NCBI GenBank assembly: GCA_017991275.1
Contig: JAGNMH010000396.1
Span: 1 to 5,724 of the forward strand
DNA from: Acidobacteriota bacterium
GTDB taxonomy: Bacteria > Acidobacteriota > Blastocatellia > RBC074
DNA length: 5,724 bases
Direction: 5' to 3'
Made by a program: the position numbers and the translations under genes. The notes under the pieces were generated by a model. The model saw only the letters and a list, made by a program, of their open reading frames with translations. It was not told where the DNA came from and did no database searches. Positions 1 to 5,724 of this stretch are shown piece after piece. Numbering within the stretch: position 1 is the stretch's first letter; every line of letters begins with the position of its first letter.

Positions 1-66
1 CTGCATTCCGATCCAAGATTTGCTTCAATCCTAAATCGCCTCAACCTGCCACAGTAACCTGAGTCC

Positions 67-1806
67 TTACCACAAATACCGGCTGGCTTCGATCATTGCG
101 TCAGCAATGCGGCGGCGTGCGGCAACGGTATTGACCGGGCGGTGGAGCGACAGCCGCTCAAATGCTTCGCGGAGTTTCTTGGGTTCATTCAATCCGGCAG
201 CCAGATTGCTGGCGCTGACGGCAATGCGGTCGGCGGCATCGCTGACGTAACTACAAGTCATATCAATTGCCAGCGAACATGTCTCGCGGCCTTTCGACGC
301 AACCATCTTTTCAGTTCTGAGCAGCGCGCTTTCAATGGTGTAGGCTTCGATGACGATGTCGGCGGCCAATGCAACCACTTCCTGCTCTTCACTGAACTTG
401 TCGCCATAGCTTTCAGCAATGGCAGCCAGAGCCAGCTTCGCAGTCTCTTTGGCGTTTTTCAGCGCGCGATGAACGAACAGCAAATCTTCTCCGCCGGGGT
501 CTGTGATCGTGCGGTCGAGTATGTCGCTGATTTCCTCGTGCAGATTCGGCAACCGATCTTTGGCCGCGCCTTTCAGCAAACGGGTCGGAATAATCATCCG
601 GTTGATCTCGTTTGTGCCTTCGTAAATTCGAGTGATACGCGCGTCGCGGTAAGCTCGTTCAGCCGGATAATCTTTTGAATACCCGTAACCGCCGTAAACC
701 TGCACGGTTTCATCCGTCACCATAGCCAAAGCTTCGCTGGTCCAGACTTTGATGATCGAACATTCGACGGCGAATTGCTCAATGGCTTTGAGCGCCTGCA
801 TGGGATCAGCCGAATCAATCGTTTCCAGCGACTGGTCAATTGCGCCAAGAGTTCGCCAGACCAGCCCATCGCCCACATAACAGCGAATCGCCATTTCGGC
901 CAGCTTGCGTTTGATCAGTCCGAAACTGGCAATGGCTCGGTTGAACTGATGGCGTTCTTTGGAATAGGCAATCGCGTTGTTCAAAGCGAACTTCGCGCCG
1001 CCTATGTTGCGGCTGCCGAGTTTCAACCGGCCAAGATTCAGAATGTTGAACGCAACAACATGACCTTTGCCGATTTCGCCCAGCACGTTTTCAACCGGAA
1101 CTTTGGCGTCTTCCAACATGACAGCCGTCGTCGAGCTTCCATCCAAACCAAGCTTCTTTTCTTCATGACCTGGAATCACACCGGGGCCTTTTTCAACGAT
1201 GAAGGCTGTGAATTTTTCGCCGTCTATTTTGGCAAAGACGATGAAAATGTCAGCAAAGCCGCCGTTGGTGATCCACATTTTCTGGCCGCGCAAAATGTAA
1301 TGCGTGCCGTCTTCGCTCAAGGTGGCTTTGGTTTTAGCTGCCAGCGCGTCAGAGCCGGAACCGGGTTCGGTCAGACAGTAAGCAGCAATCAATTCGCCAG
1401 TCGCCAGTTTCGGCAAATACTTAGCGCGCTGTTCAGCCGTGCCGAAATAAACAATCGGCAAAGTCCCAATCGTCGTGTGCGCGCCAAGCGAGGCTCCAAA
1501 CGAAGGCATCAGCGCAATCTGTTCGCCGACGTAAGCCGAACTGACTTTGTCCAAGCCCATTCCGCCGTAAGCCTCAGGAATGTCTATTCGCAACAAATCC
1601 AGTTCGCCCGCTTTCAACAACAGCTCGCGGGTCAGCGGCCAGTCTTTGGCGTAAATCTGTTCGGAGCGCGCCACAACTTCTTTTTGCATAAACTCAGCGG
1701 CGACTCCGGCAAACATCTGCTGCTCTTCGCTGATGTCTTCGCGTGTGAAAACTTCTTCCGGCGCGCGGTCTTCATAAAGGAAGCTGCCGCCTTTGACGAT
1801 TGCCAT
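67..1806 (-). CDS. fadE: Long-form acyl-CoA dehydrogenase, FadE/VLCAD type
   Basis: A 579-residue FAD enzyme expected to catalyse the first step of fatty acid beta-oxidation in the cytoplasm: acyl-CoA to trans-2-enoyl-CoA, passing electrons to electron-transfer flavoprotein. The N-terminal KGGSFLYED (5-13) and the run GEIGKGHVVAFNILNLGR (243-260) closely resemble Bacillus subtilis FadE (YusJ) as I remember it. Visible landmarks are the flavin/substrate segment AYCLTEPGSGSDA (142-154), WITNGG (178-183), QVYGGYGYSKDYPAERAYRD (369-388), and IYEGTNEI (394-401), whose Glu396 is the expected catalytic base. Ordinary bacterial acyl-CoA dehydrogenases have about 380 residues. The extra ~150 C-terminal residues (about 430-579) match the additional helical domain of VLCAD/ACAD9-like enzymes, which points to long-chain substrates. 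The ATG start is supported by an AAAGGA motif 8 bases upstream and by N-terminal conservation. The gene lies 44 bases after fur. It is intact, with no odd residues seen. It is not the unrelated-length 814-residue E. coli FadE type. Family is near certain; chain-length preference is inferred. Confidence 0.95.
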   Translation of the reverse strand: MAIVKGGSFLYEDRAPEEVFTREDISEEQQMFAGVAAEFMQKEVVARSEQIYAKDWPLTRELLLKAGELDLLRIDIPEAYGGMGLDKVSSAYVGEQIALMPSFGASLGAHTTIGTLPIVYFGTAEQRAKYLPKLATGELIAAYCLTEPGSGSDALAAKTKATLSEDGTHYILRGQKMWITNGGFADIFIVFAKIDGEKFTAFIVEKGPGVIPGHEEKKLGLDGSSTTAVMLEDAKVPVENVLGEIGKGHVVAFNILNLGRLKLGSRNIGGAKFALNNAIAYSKERHQFNRAIASFGLIKRKLAEMAIRCYVGDGLVWRTLGAIDQSLETIDSADPMQALKAIEQFAVECSIIKVWTSEALAMVTDETVQVYGGYGYSKDYPAERAYRDARITRIYEGTNEINRMIIPTRLLKGAAKDRLPNLHEEISDILDRTITDPGGEDLLFVHRALKNAKETAKLALAAIAESYGDKFSEEQEVVALAADIVIEAYTIESALLRTEKMVASKGRETCSLAIDMTCSYVSDAADRIAVSASNLAAGLNEPKKLREAFERLSLHRPVNTVAARRRIADAMIEASRYLW

Positions 1807-1814
1807 AATGATTG

Positions 1815-1820
1815 TCCTTT
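1815..1820 (-). promoter_or_regulatory. Ribosome binding site of the acyl-CoA dehydrogenase
   Basis: On the minus strand this reads AAAGGA, 8 bases before the ATG at 1804-1806. It is the best Shine-Dalgarno match in the window and fixes the dehydrogenase start. The sites before the other genes are weaker: TGGA at 2324-2327 for fur, and only a GGGG run for the peptidase. Confidence 0.7.
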
Positions 1821-1823
1821 CGG

Positions 1824-1840
1824 GTTTGGTTCAGCCAAAC
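1824..1840 (-). repeat. Small perfect inverted repeat in the fur-fadE gap
   Basis: GTTTGG and CCAAAC form a perfect 6-bp stem around a 5-base loop. On the minus-strand transcript the hairpin ends 3 bases before the Shine-Dalgarno motif of the dehydrogenase. No T-run follows, so it does not look like an intrinsic terminator. It could be a weak mRNA hairpin affecting translation, a dyad operator for an unknown repressor, or chance, since a 6-bp stem is not rare. Confidence 0.4.
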
Positions 1841-1850
1841 AAGTCCTGTC

Positions 1851-2315
1851 TTACTTTGCTGCGGCCTTGGTCTTGGTCTTTTTCTGGCAAGCGGAACAAA
1901 TGCCCCAGATTCGCAAACTATGATGCGTTGGTTTGAAATTATGCGAAAGCGCGATTTCGTCTTGTTTCTTTTCTATGGTTTCGCTGTAAAACTCGATCAG
2001 GTCACTGCATTCAGTGCAGATCAAGTGATCGTGGTGAGGATGATTGTAATGATGCTCGTAACGTTTGAAACCATCGCCCATCCCTTCTTCGCGTGCCAGT
2101 CCGCATTCGCACATCAGTTTCAACGTACGGTAAACCGTAGTAAAGCCAACCGTAGGGTCTTCGGCTTTGACCAGGTTATAAAGGTCTTCGGCGCTCAGAT
2201 GTCCTTCGGTTTTCAGGAAAACCACCAGTATCACCTCGCGCTGGCCGGTTTTCTTCAAACCCGATTCTTTCAGGTGATTAAAGAAAATCTCTTTTTCTTT
2301 GGCGAAATCGCTCAT
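1851..2315 (-). CDS. fur: Fur-family ferric uptake regulator
   Basis: A 154-residue cytoplasmic metal-dependent repressor, the usual Fur length. An N-terminal winged helix (about 1-85) includes GHLSAEDLYNLV (38-49) and a recognition helix around VGFTTVYRTLKLM (56-68). The C-terminal dimerisation domain has two CxxC pairs, C100/C103 and C140/C143, typical of a structural zinc site. By alignment to remembered E. coli Fur, the sensory-site ligands appear present: H39, E87, H95, H97 and E108, plus H94, D96, E115 and H132 for the second site. Glu108 sits where PerR has the Asp needed for peroxide sensing, so an iron-type Fur is favoured over PerR; Zur or Mur function cannot be excluded. The stretch between E87 and C100 is one residue longer than in E. 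coli Fur, and the tail is Lys/Ala-rich (KKTKTKAAAK) rather than His-rich. The ATG has a weak TGGA 8 bases upstream. No classical Fur box was seen in the flanking gaps. Confidence 0.88.
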   Translation of the reverse strand: MSDFAKEKEIFFNHLKESGLKKTGQREVILVVFLKTEGHLSAEDLYNLVKAEDPTVGFTTVYRTLKLMCECGLAREEGMGDGFKRYEHHYNHPHHDHLICTECSDLIEFYSETIEKKQDEIALSHNFKPTHHSLRIWGICSACQKKTKTKAAAK

Positions 2316-2330
2316 CGTTTTTGTCCAGGT

Positions 2331-2391
2331 TCAGAATTCACGCTTCAGCTTGGCCAGTAGCTACACCGACACGCTGAAGCGTGAACTCTGA
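2331..2391 (-). repeat. Long inverted repeat (19-bp arms) between the peptidase gene and fur
   Basis: Arms 2331-2349 and 2373-2391 are complementary over 19 positions, the inner 13 perfectly. The only exception, + strand A against C, becomes a G-U pair in minus-strand RNA. The 23-base loop contains two short palindromes, TGGCCA (2351-2356) and GTAGCTAC (2357-2364). The right-arm side also contains its own dyad, ACGCT-GA-AGCGT (2371-2382). The element starts 11 bases after the peptidase stop and ends 15 bases before the fur ATG, so it fills most of the gap. No T-run follows on the minus strand, so a Rho-independent terminator is unlikely. The shape suits a dispersed palindromic (REP/MITE-like) element or an mRNA processing/stability hairpin. 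Which one cannot be decided from a single copy. Confidence 0.8.
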
Positions 2392-2402
2392 GCAGCGAAC
2401 TT

Positions 2403-4502
2403 TTACCTCATCACCAGATTTTCGATGAAGAACTCCATCATGCGATCCTGCCGCAAACCGGAGTGCCCGGCGTCCGGGCCGACCTGAACTTCAAAGCTCT
2501 TCCCTGCTTTCTGCAACGCCTGGATCAACTGCATGGAGTTGTTCGGATGTACATTGTTGTCAGCCGTGCCGTAATAAATCATCAATCGTCCTTTCAACTT
2601 GTCGGCGTAATTCATTGCGCTTCCGGCTTCGTAACCTTCCTTGTTTTCCTGCGGAATCCACATGTAACGTTCGGTGTAAATCGAATCGTAGTGATACCAC
2701 GAAGTCACAGCCGAACCAGCCGAAGCCGCCTGGAAAACATCCGGGTGACGCAGCAAACACATGGCCGAACTGTAACCGCCATACGAAGTTCCAAACATGC
2801 CTACGCGCTCTTTGTTCAGATAAGGGCGATTCCACAACGAACGAACGCCAGCGGCTTGATCGTCCATTTCAGTGATGCCGAGCTTCATGTAAATCGCATC
2901 CAGGAACTTTTTGCCTCGCCCGGCTGCGCTGCGCGAATCCAGCGAAGCGACCAGAAATCCGTATTCAGTCATCGGGTTCGGTGTTGTGAAGTTTTCGCGC
3001 GCTCCGTTCGTCGCCGGGCCTGCGTAAACAGTTACCAGCAGCGGATATTTCTTGTTCGGATCGAAGTTCGACGGAAAGTGCAGCAAGCCGTGCAGATCAG
3101 TTACTCCGTCCGCCGCCTTGTAGGTAATCAACTCAACCTTTTTCAGTCCGAGCTGATCGAATTTCGAGGTGTCGCTCTTGGCCAGTTCGTCAATCACTTT
3201 GCCTTCGGCGTTGACCAATCGAGTAGTCGGCGGAATGTTGTGAGTCTGAGCCACATCAATGAAATGCTTGCCGTCGGGCGCAACATCAACCGTGTGATTG
3301 AAAGCCGGATCGGTCAACCGTCTGTCGCCTTTGCCATCCAGTCCGACGCGATGAAGCTGCAACTTCATGTGGTTGTCGCCGCTGCGAGCCAGGTAATAAA
3401 GCAGGCCAGCTTCTTCGTCCACGCGAACAACATTGGCGACTTCAAACTGGTGATTGGTCAGCGTCGCCAGCAGTTTGCCGCTCAAATCGTACAGATAGAA
3501 ATTCTTAAAACCCGTTCGCTCCGAAGTCCAGATGAAGCGTTTGCCATCTTTCAAAAAACGCATCGCCGGAGTGTTATCCGTCCAACTCGGCAACCACTCT
3601 TCGCGGACGATCACTCGGCATTTGCCGGTTTCTGGATGGCAGGCAGTGAACTCCATGATGTTCTGGCGACGGTTGGTGCGGTTCGCCAGCAGTTCAGTCC
3701 CATCTGGCGACCACGCGATGCTGTAAGCGTAATGACCGACAACGGAATTCTCGAAAGCCTTGCCGTCGCGCACATCGAACTTGACAGTCTGCTTTGTGTC
3801 CAGATCGTAAACGAACAAGTCGGCAATTGGATTAGCTACGCCAGCTTTCGGATAAGCCTCAATGTCCATTTTGCTTTGCAGTTTGGTTTGATCCAGTTGC
3901 AGGTAAAAATCCGGCACAGGACTTTCGTCAAAGCGATAAAAAGCGATCTTCTTTCCGCTGGGCGACCACCACATCGCCGTGCTCTGATTCAACTCTTCGC
4001 CGTAAACCCAGCTTGCCGAACCGTACTTGATACGAGTCTTTTCGCTGCCATCAGTGGTGATGGCCGTTTCGTTGCCGCCGTTTGAATCACCGAACCAAAG
4101 ATTGCGATTGCGATAAAACGCTTTCAGCTTGCCGTCAGGCGACATAGCCGAATCAAACTGCCGCCCACGCTCCGGCCCGCCGCGTCCCATCCGCCCAGTA
4201 GGCGCTGGCGTTGCGGCAGACGAAGGCTCGGCTTCCACAGCAGTCTTTGTCGCAACATCGTAGCGAAACGTTTTGCCATCGCGTCGAAACTCAAATGCCT
4301 TGCCGCCATCCAGCCACTTCACAGCCAAAGTTCCCGGCTTGACCGAGCCAGCGATCTGGCCGCTCATCTTCTGGAACTGGTCGTAACCCGGCATGGTCTT
4401 CAACCGATCCTGCGCGGTGGCAGAAATCGGCGAAAGGCTGACAGTCAAAATCAAAACTCCACATAGAGCTTGTTGAAAAGTATTCGCAATCTTTTTTGTC
4501 AT
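2403..4502 (-). CDS. Secreted S9 family dipeptidyl peptidase IV-like serine peptidase
   Basis: A 699-residue enzyme expected to remove N-terminal dipeptides, typically X-Pro or X-Ala, from peptides outside the cytoplasm. Residues 1-30 form a signal peptide: Lys pair, hydrophobic core ALCGVLILTVSLSP, likely signal peptidase I cleavage after ATA (Ala30/Gln31). A beta-propeller domain follows (about 70-455). It contains SWVYGEEL with Glu169-Glu170, matching the DPP IV glutamate pair that holds the substrate amino terminus, and AMWWSPSGKKIAFYRFDE just after it. The C-terminal alpha/beta-hydrolase domain (about 470-699) has Tyr493 in VYAGP (oxyanion), nucleophile Ser573 in GTSYGGY, Tyr605/Tyr609 in YDSIYTERYM, Asp648 in GTADNNVH and His680 in AGHSG, so the catalytic set is complete. 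Only residues 93-115 are unusual, a Pro/Gly/Arg-rich low-complexity insert within the propeller region. The start is chosen because it yields the signal peptide; its ribosome site is weak. The gene begins 30 bases after the CRTAC1-like gene, so co-transcription is likely. Family and catalytic competence are well supported; exact specificity is inferred. Confidence 0.94.
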   Translation of the reverse strand: MTKKIANTFQQALCGVLILTVSLSPISATAQDRLKTMPGYDQFQKMSGQIAGSVKPGTLAVKWLDGGKAFEFRRDGKTFRYDVATKTAVEAEPSSAATPAPTGRMGRGGPERGRQFDSAMSPDGKLKAFYRNRNLWFGDSNGGNETAITTDGSEKTRIKYGSASWVYGEELNQSTAMWWSPSGKKIAFYRFDESPVPDFYLQLDQTKLQSKMDIEAYPKAGVANPIADLFVYDLDTKQTVKFDVRDGKAFENSVVGHYAYSIAWSPDGTELLANRTNRRQNIMEFTACHPETGKCRVIVREEWLPSWTDNTPAMRFLKDGKRFIWTSERTGFKNFYLYDLSGKLLATLTNHQFEVANVVRVDEEAGLLYYLARSGDNHMKLQLHRVGLDGKGDRRLTDPAFNHTVDVAPDGKHFIDVAQTHNIPPTTRLVNAEGKVIDELAKSDTSKFDQLGLKKVELITYKAADGVTDLHGLLHFPSNFDPNKKYPLLVTVYAGPATNGARENFTTPNPMTEYGFLVASLDSRSAAGRGKKFLDAIYMKLGITEMDDQAAGVRSLWNRPYLNKERVGMFGTSYGGYSSAMCLLRHPDVFQAASAGSAVTSWYHYDSIYTERYMWIPQENKEGYEAGSAMNYADKLKGRLMIYYGTADNNVHPNNSMQLIQALQKAGKSFEVQVGPDAGHSGLRQDRMMEFFIENLVMR

Positions 4503-4532
4503 AGGATCAACCCCACTGAATAGGTGTTCAAT

Positions 4533-5724
4533 TTACTTCGCAGCAATCGTCGCGCTGGGCGAAGGTTGCAGTGATGGCGCAGCCATTGGGAGCGGTTTGC
4601 TTTCGCTGACGCCGCTGCCTTCTTTGAGGACGTAAAGCTGATTTGCCGCAAGGCCAGCCAGCTTTTCTACTTTGCCGTTCGGCCATTCGATTTCGGCTCG
4701 GTCAATTTTGTCGTTGCGGCCAAGCCCGAAAGTCAGAGTCAATTCGCTCTGAGAACAGTAGCTGGATCCGCTGTGAACAACTTGCCATTGTTTCGTGCCG
4801 TCGGGCAGGAAGACTGTGACTTTGGCTCCGATGCCGTTGCGGTTGGAGCCTGCGCCTATAGTTTTGAACTTGACGAAGCGTGCCTGATTGCCGCCTTCGT
4901 TGCGGAGCAGGTACGCCGGGCCACCGTTGGTCGTCATCAAAACATCCAGATCGCCATCGTTGTCGAAGTCAGCGTAAGCGGCTCCACGAGCGACGATGGC
5001 GCGGGTGAATGACTTGCCAGCTTTGGCCGTAGCTTCGGTGAATTTCTTTTTGCCTTCGTTGTGGAAGAGTTTCGGGCGCATGGCATAAGTGATCTTCGGC
5101 TGGACTTTGTTGATGTCGTCGGCGACGTGACCGTTAGCCAGAAAAATGTCGGGCTTGCCGTCCAGATCGTAATCGAAAAAGAACAATCCGAACGTCAGGC
5201 TGAGCAGCGTCGCCTGGCCGAGCGTTGATGACGCAGCTTCGTCTACGAACAAGAAGCCGGGCTTGCCTTCATTGTGGTACACGCCAAGCATTTCGTTCGA
5301 GAAATTGCCGATGATCAGACTGGCATAACCGCTGCCGTCGTAATCGGCGAAGTCCACGCCCATGCCGGCGCGCGCTTTGCCTTCTTCGCTGAAGGCGATT
5401 CCGGCTGTGGTGGCGACTTCGGCAAAAGTGCCGTTGCCGTTGTTTTTATAAAGCTTGTTCGGTTGCGTATCGTTGGCGACGAAAAGATCAACCCAGCCGT
5501 CGCGGTCGTAATCGAAAGTAGCCACGCCCAGGGATTTGCTGGTCGGATCGCTGACTCCGGCTTTTTCCGTCACGTCTTCAAATTTGTTGCCGGTGTTTCG
5601 ATAAAGACGGGCCGACTGGCCTTTGTAACTTTCCGGCGTGCAGTAACTTTTGTTCGCGCCGTCCAGCGTGCAATTCAAATCGCCCGCAATTGTCCAGCCG
5701 ACATAATTGGCTACAAATAAATCC
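4533..5724 (-). CDS. CRTAC1-type FG-GAP/VCBS repeat protein with ASPIC/UnbV domain, 5' end outside window
   Basis: The reading frame is open to the right edge, giving 396 visible residues. The first ones, DLFVANYVGW, are the end of another repeat, so the true start lies beyond the window. A TTG codon at 5676-5678 could be taken as a start, but it falls inside the conserved region. The fragment carries FG-GAP/VCBS repeats with calcium-loop motifs: DYDRDGWVD (from residue 71), DYDGSGYAS (127, degenerate), DYDLDGKPD (184) and DFDNDGDLD (252). An ASPIC/UnbV domain follows (about 295-365), with NRNGIGAKV, SGSSYCSQSEL, FGLGRNDKID and EIEWPNGKVEKL. Cysteines 18 and 28 (CTLDGANKSYC) lie at a spacing I associate with this family. 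The last ~30 residues are a Pro/Ser/Ala-rich tail. Such proteins are usually exported and fold as beta-propellers; their function is mostly unknown, with adhesion or ligand binding often suggested. Export cannot be checked here because the N-terminus is missing. The stop lies 30 bases before the peptidase ATG. Confidence 0.9.
   Translation of the reverse strand, partial: DLFVANYVGWTIAGDLNCTLDGANKSYCTPESYKGQSARLYRNTGNKFEDVTEKAGVSDPTSKSLGVATFDYDRDGWVDLFVANDTQPNKLYKNNGNGTFAEVATTAGIAFSEEGKARAGMGVDFADYDGSGYASLIIGNFSNEMLGVYHNEGKPGFLFVDEAASSTLGQATLLSLTFGLFFFDYDLDGKPDIFLANGHVADDINKVQPKITYAMRPKLFHNEGKKKFTEATAKAGKSFTRAIVARGAAYADFDNDGDLDVLMTTNGGPAYLLRNEGGNQARFVKFKTIGAGSNRNGIGAKVTVFLPDGTKQWQVVHSGSSYCSQSELTLTFGLGRNDKIDRAEIEWPNGKVEKLAGLAANQLYVLKEGSGVSESKPLPMAAPSLQPSPSATIAAK

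Noticed and set aside
1..66. Possible terminator or gene end at the left edge
   Set aside because: Only a short direct repeat of AACCTG is visible. There is no stable stem followed by T residues on the minus strand and no ORF.
142..678. 178-codon open frame on the + strand within the dehydrogenase
   Set aside because: No family resemblance; it is antisense to the C-terminal domain and catalytic region of the dehydrogenase.
1632..1838. 68-codon minus-strand frame overlapping the 5' end of the dehydrogenase
   Set aside because: An out-of-frame product, rich in Lys/Arg/Ser, overlapping a conserved N-terminus. No motif or independent support.
775..1923. 382-codon open frame on the + strand opposite the dehydrogenase
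   Set aside because: It is antisense to a clearly conserved acyl-CoA dehydrogenase, has no recognisable motif and runs through the fur-fadE gap into the 3' end of fur. It is a shadow frame.
1812..2360. 182-codon + strand frame over fur and the palindrome
   Set aside because: The fur frame on the minus strand has all conserved metal ligands and helix motifs; this frame has none.
2331..2391. Rho-independent terminator after the peptidase gene
   Set aside because: The stem is long enough, but no T-run follows it on the minus strand; the next bases are mixed and then A-rich. A run of four T at 2401-2404 lies on the + strand, where no gene needs a terminator.
2463..4085. 540-codon open frame on the + strand opposite the peptidase gene
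   Set aside because: Its translation shows no recognisable domain, while the minus-strand frame encodes a complete signal peptide plus catalytic DPP IV motifs. Long antisense frames arise when the real gene rarely uses codons that read as stops on the other strand.
4440..4502. Lipoprotein signal in the peptidase (Cys14 in the hydrophobic segment)
   Set aside because: Residues before Cys14 are QAL, which does not fit a lipobox, and the Cys lies inside the hydrophobic core. A signal peptidase I site at Ala30 fits better.
1..5724. A new defence, mobile or biosynthetic system
   Set aside because: All four genes belong to well-known families with intact motifs, and no transposase, integrase, toxin-antitoxin pair, repeat array or unexplained ORF is present.

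Overview
The window holds four protein genes, all on the minus strand, with short gaps between them. In transcription order (right to left) they are: the 3' part of a CRTAC1-type FG-GAP/ASPIC-UnbV protein (4533 to the right edge, 5' end missing), a secreted S9 dipeptidyl peptidase IV-like enzyme (2403-4502), a Fur-family metalloregulator (1851-2315), and a long FadE/VLCAD-type acyl-CoA dehydrogenase (67-1806). No RNA gene, insertion sequence, CRISPR array or phage gene was seen, and no gene-free stretch is longer than about 90 bases. The 66 bases at the left edge lie downstream of the dehydrogenase stop. They contain no ORF and no convincing terminator.

Organism: GC looks moderate, around half (estimated by eye). 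A CRTAC1/ASPIC-UnbV protein beside an exported DPP IV-like peptidase suits Acidobacteriota (for example Blastocatellia-like soil bacteria), and fits Planctomycetota, Verrucomicrobiota or Bacteroidota less well. This is inference from gene content. No marker gene is present to settle it.

Layout and function: the right half encodes exported proteins. One is a beta-propeller-like repeat protein of unknown role and the other a serine exopeptidase that would release dipeptides from peptides outside the cytoplasm. They are 30 bases apart and probably share a transcript. The left half encodes cytoplasmic proteins: an iron-type Fur repressor and, 44 bases downstream, the first enzyme of fatty acid beta-oxidation. 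Gaps of 30, 87 and 44 bases and a common strand allow one transcript for all four, but the 87-base gap carries a large inverted repeat that may mark a boundary or a processing site.

The genes are conventional, and I found no sign of a new multi-gene system. The points most worth a second look are the 19-bp-arm inverted repeat just 5' of the fur start, a smaller hairpin in the matching position 5' of the dehydrogenase, and the fur-fadE adjacency.
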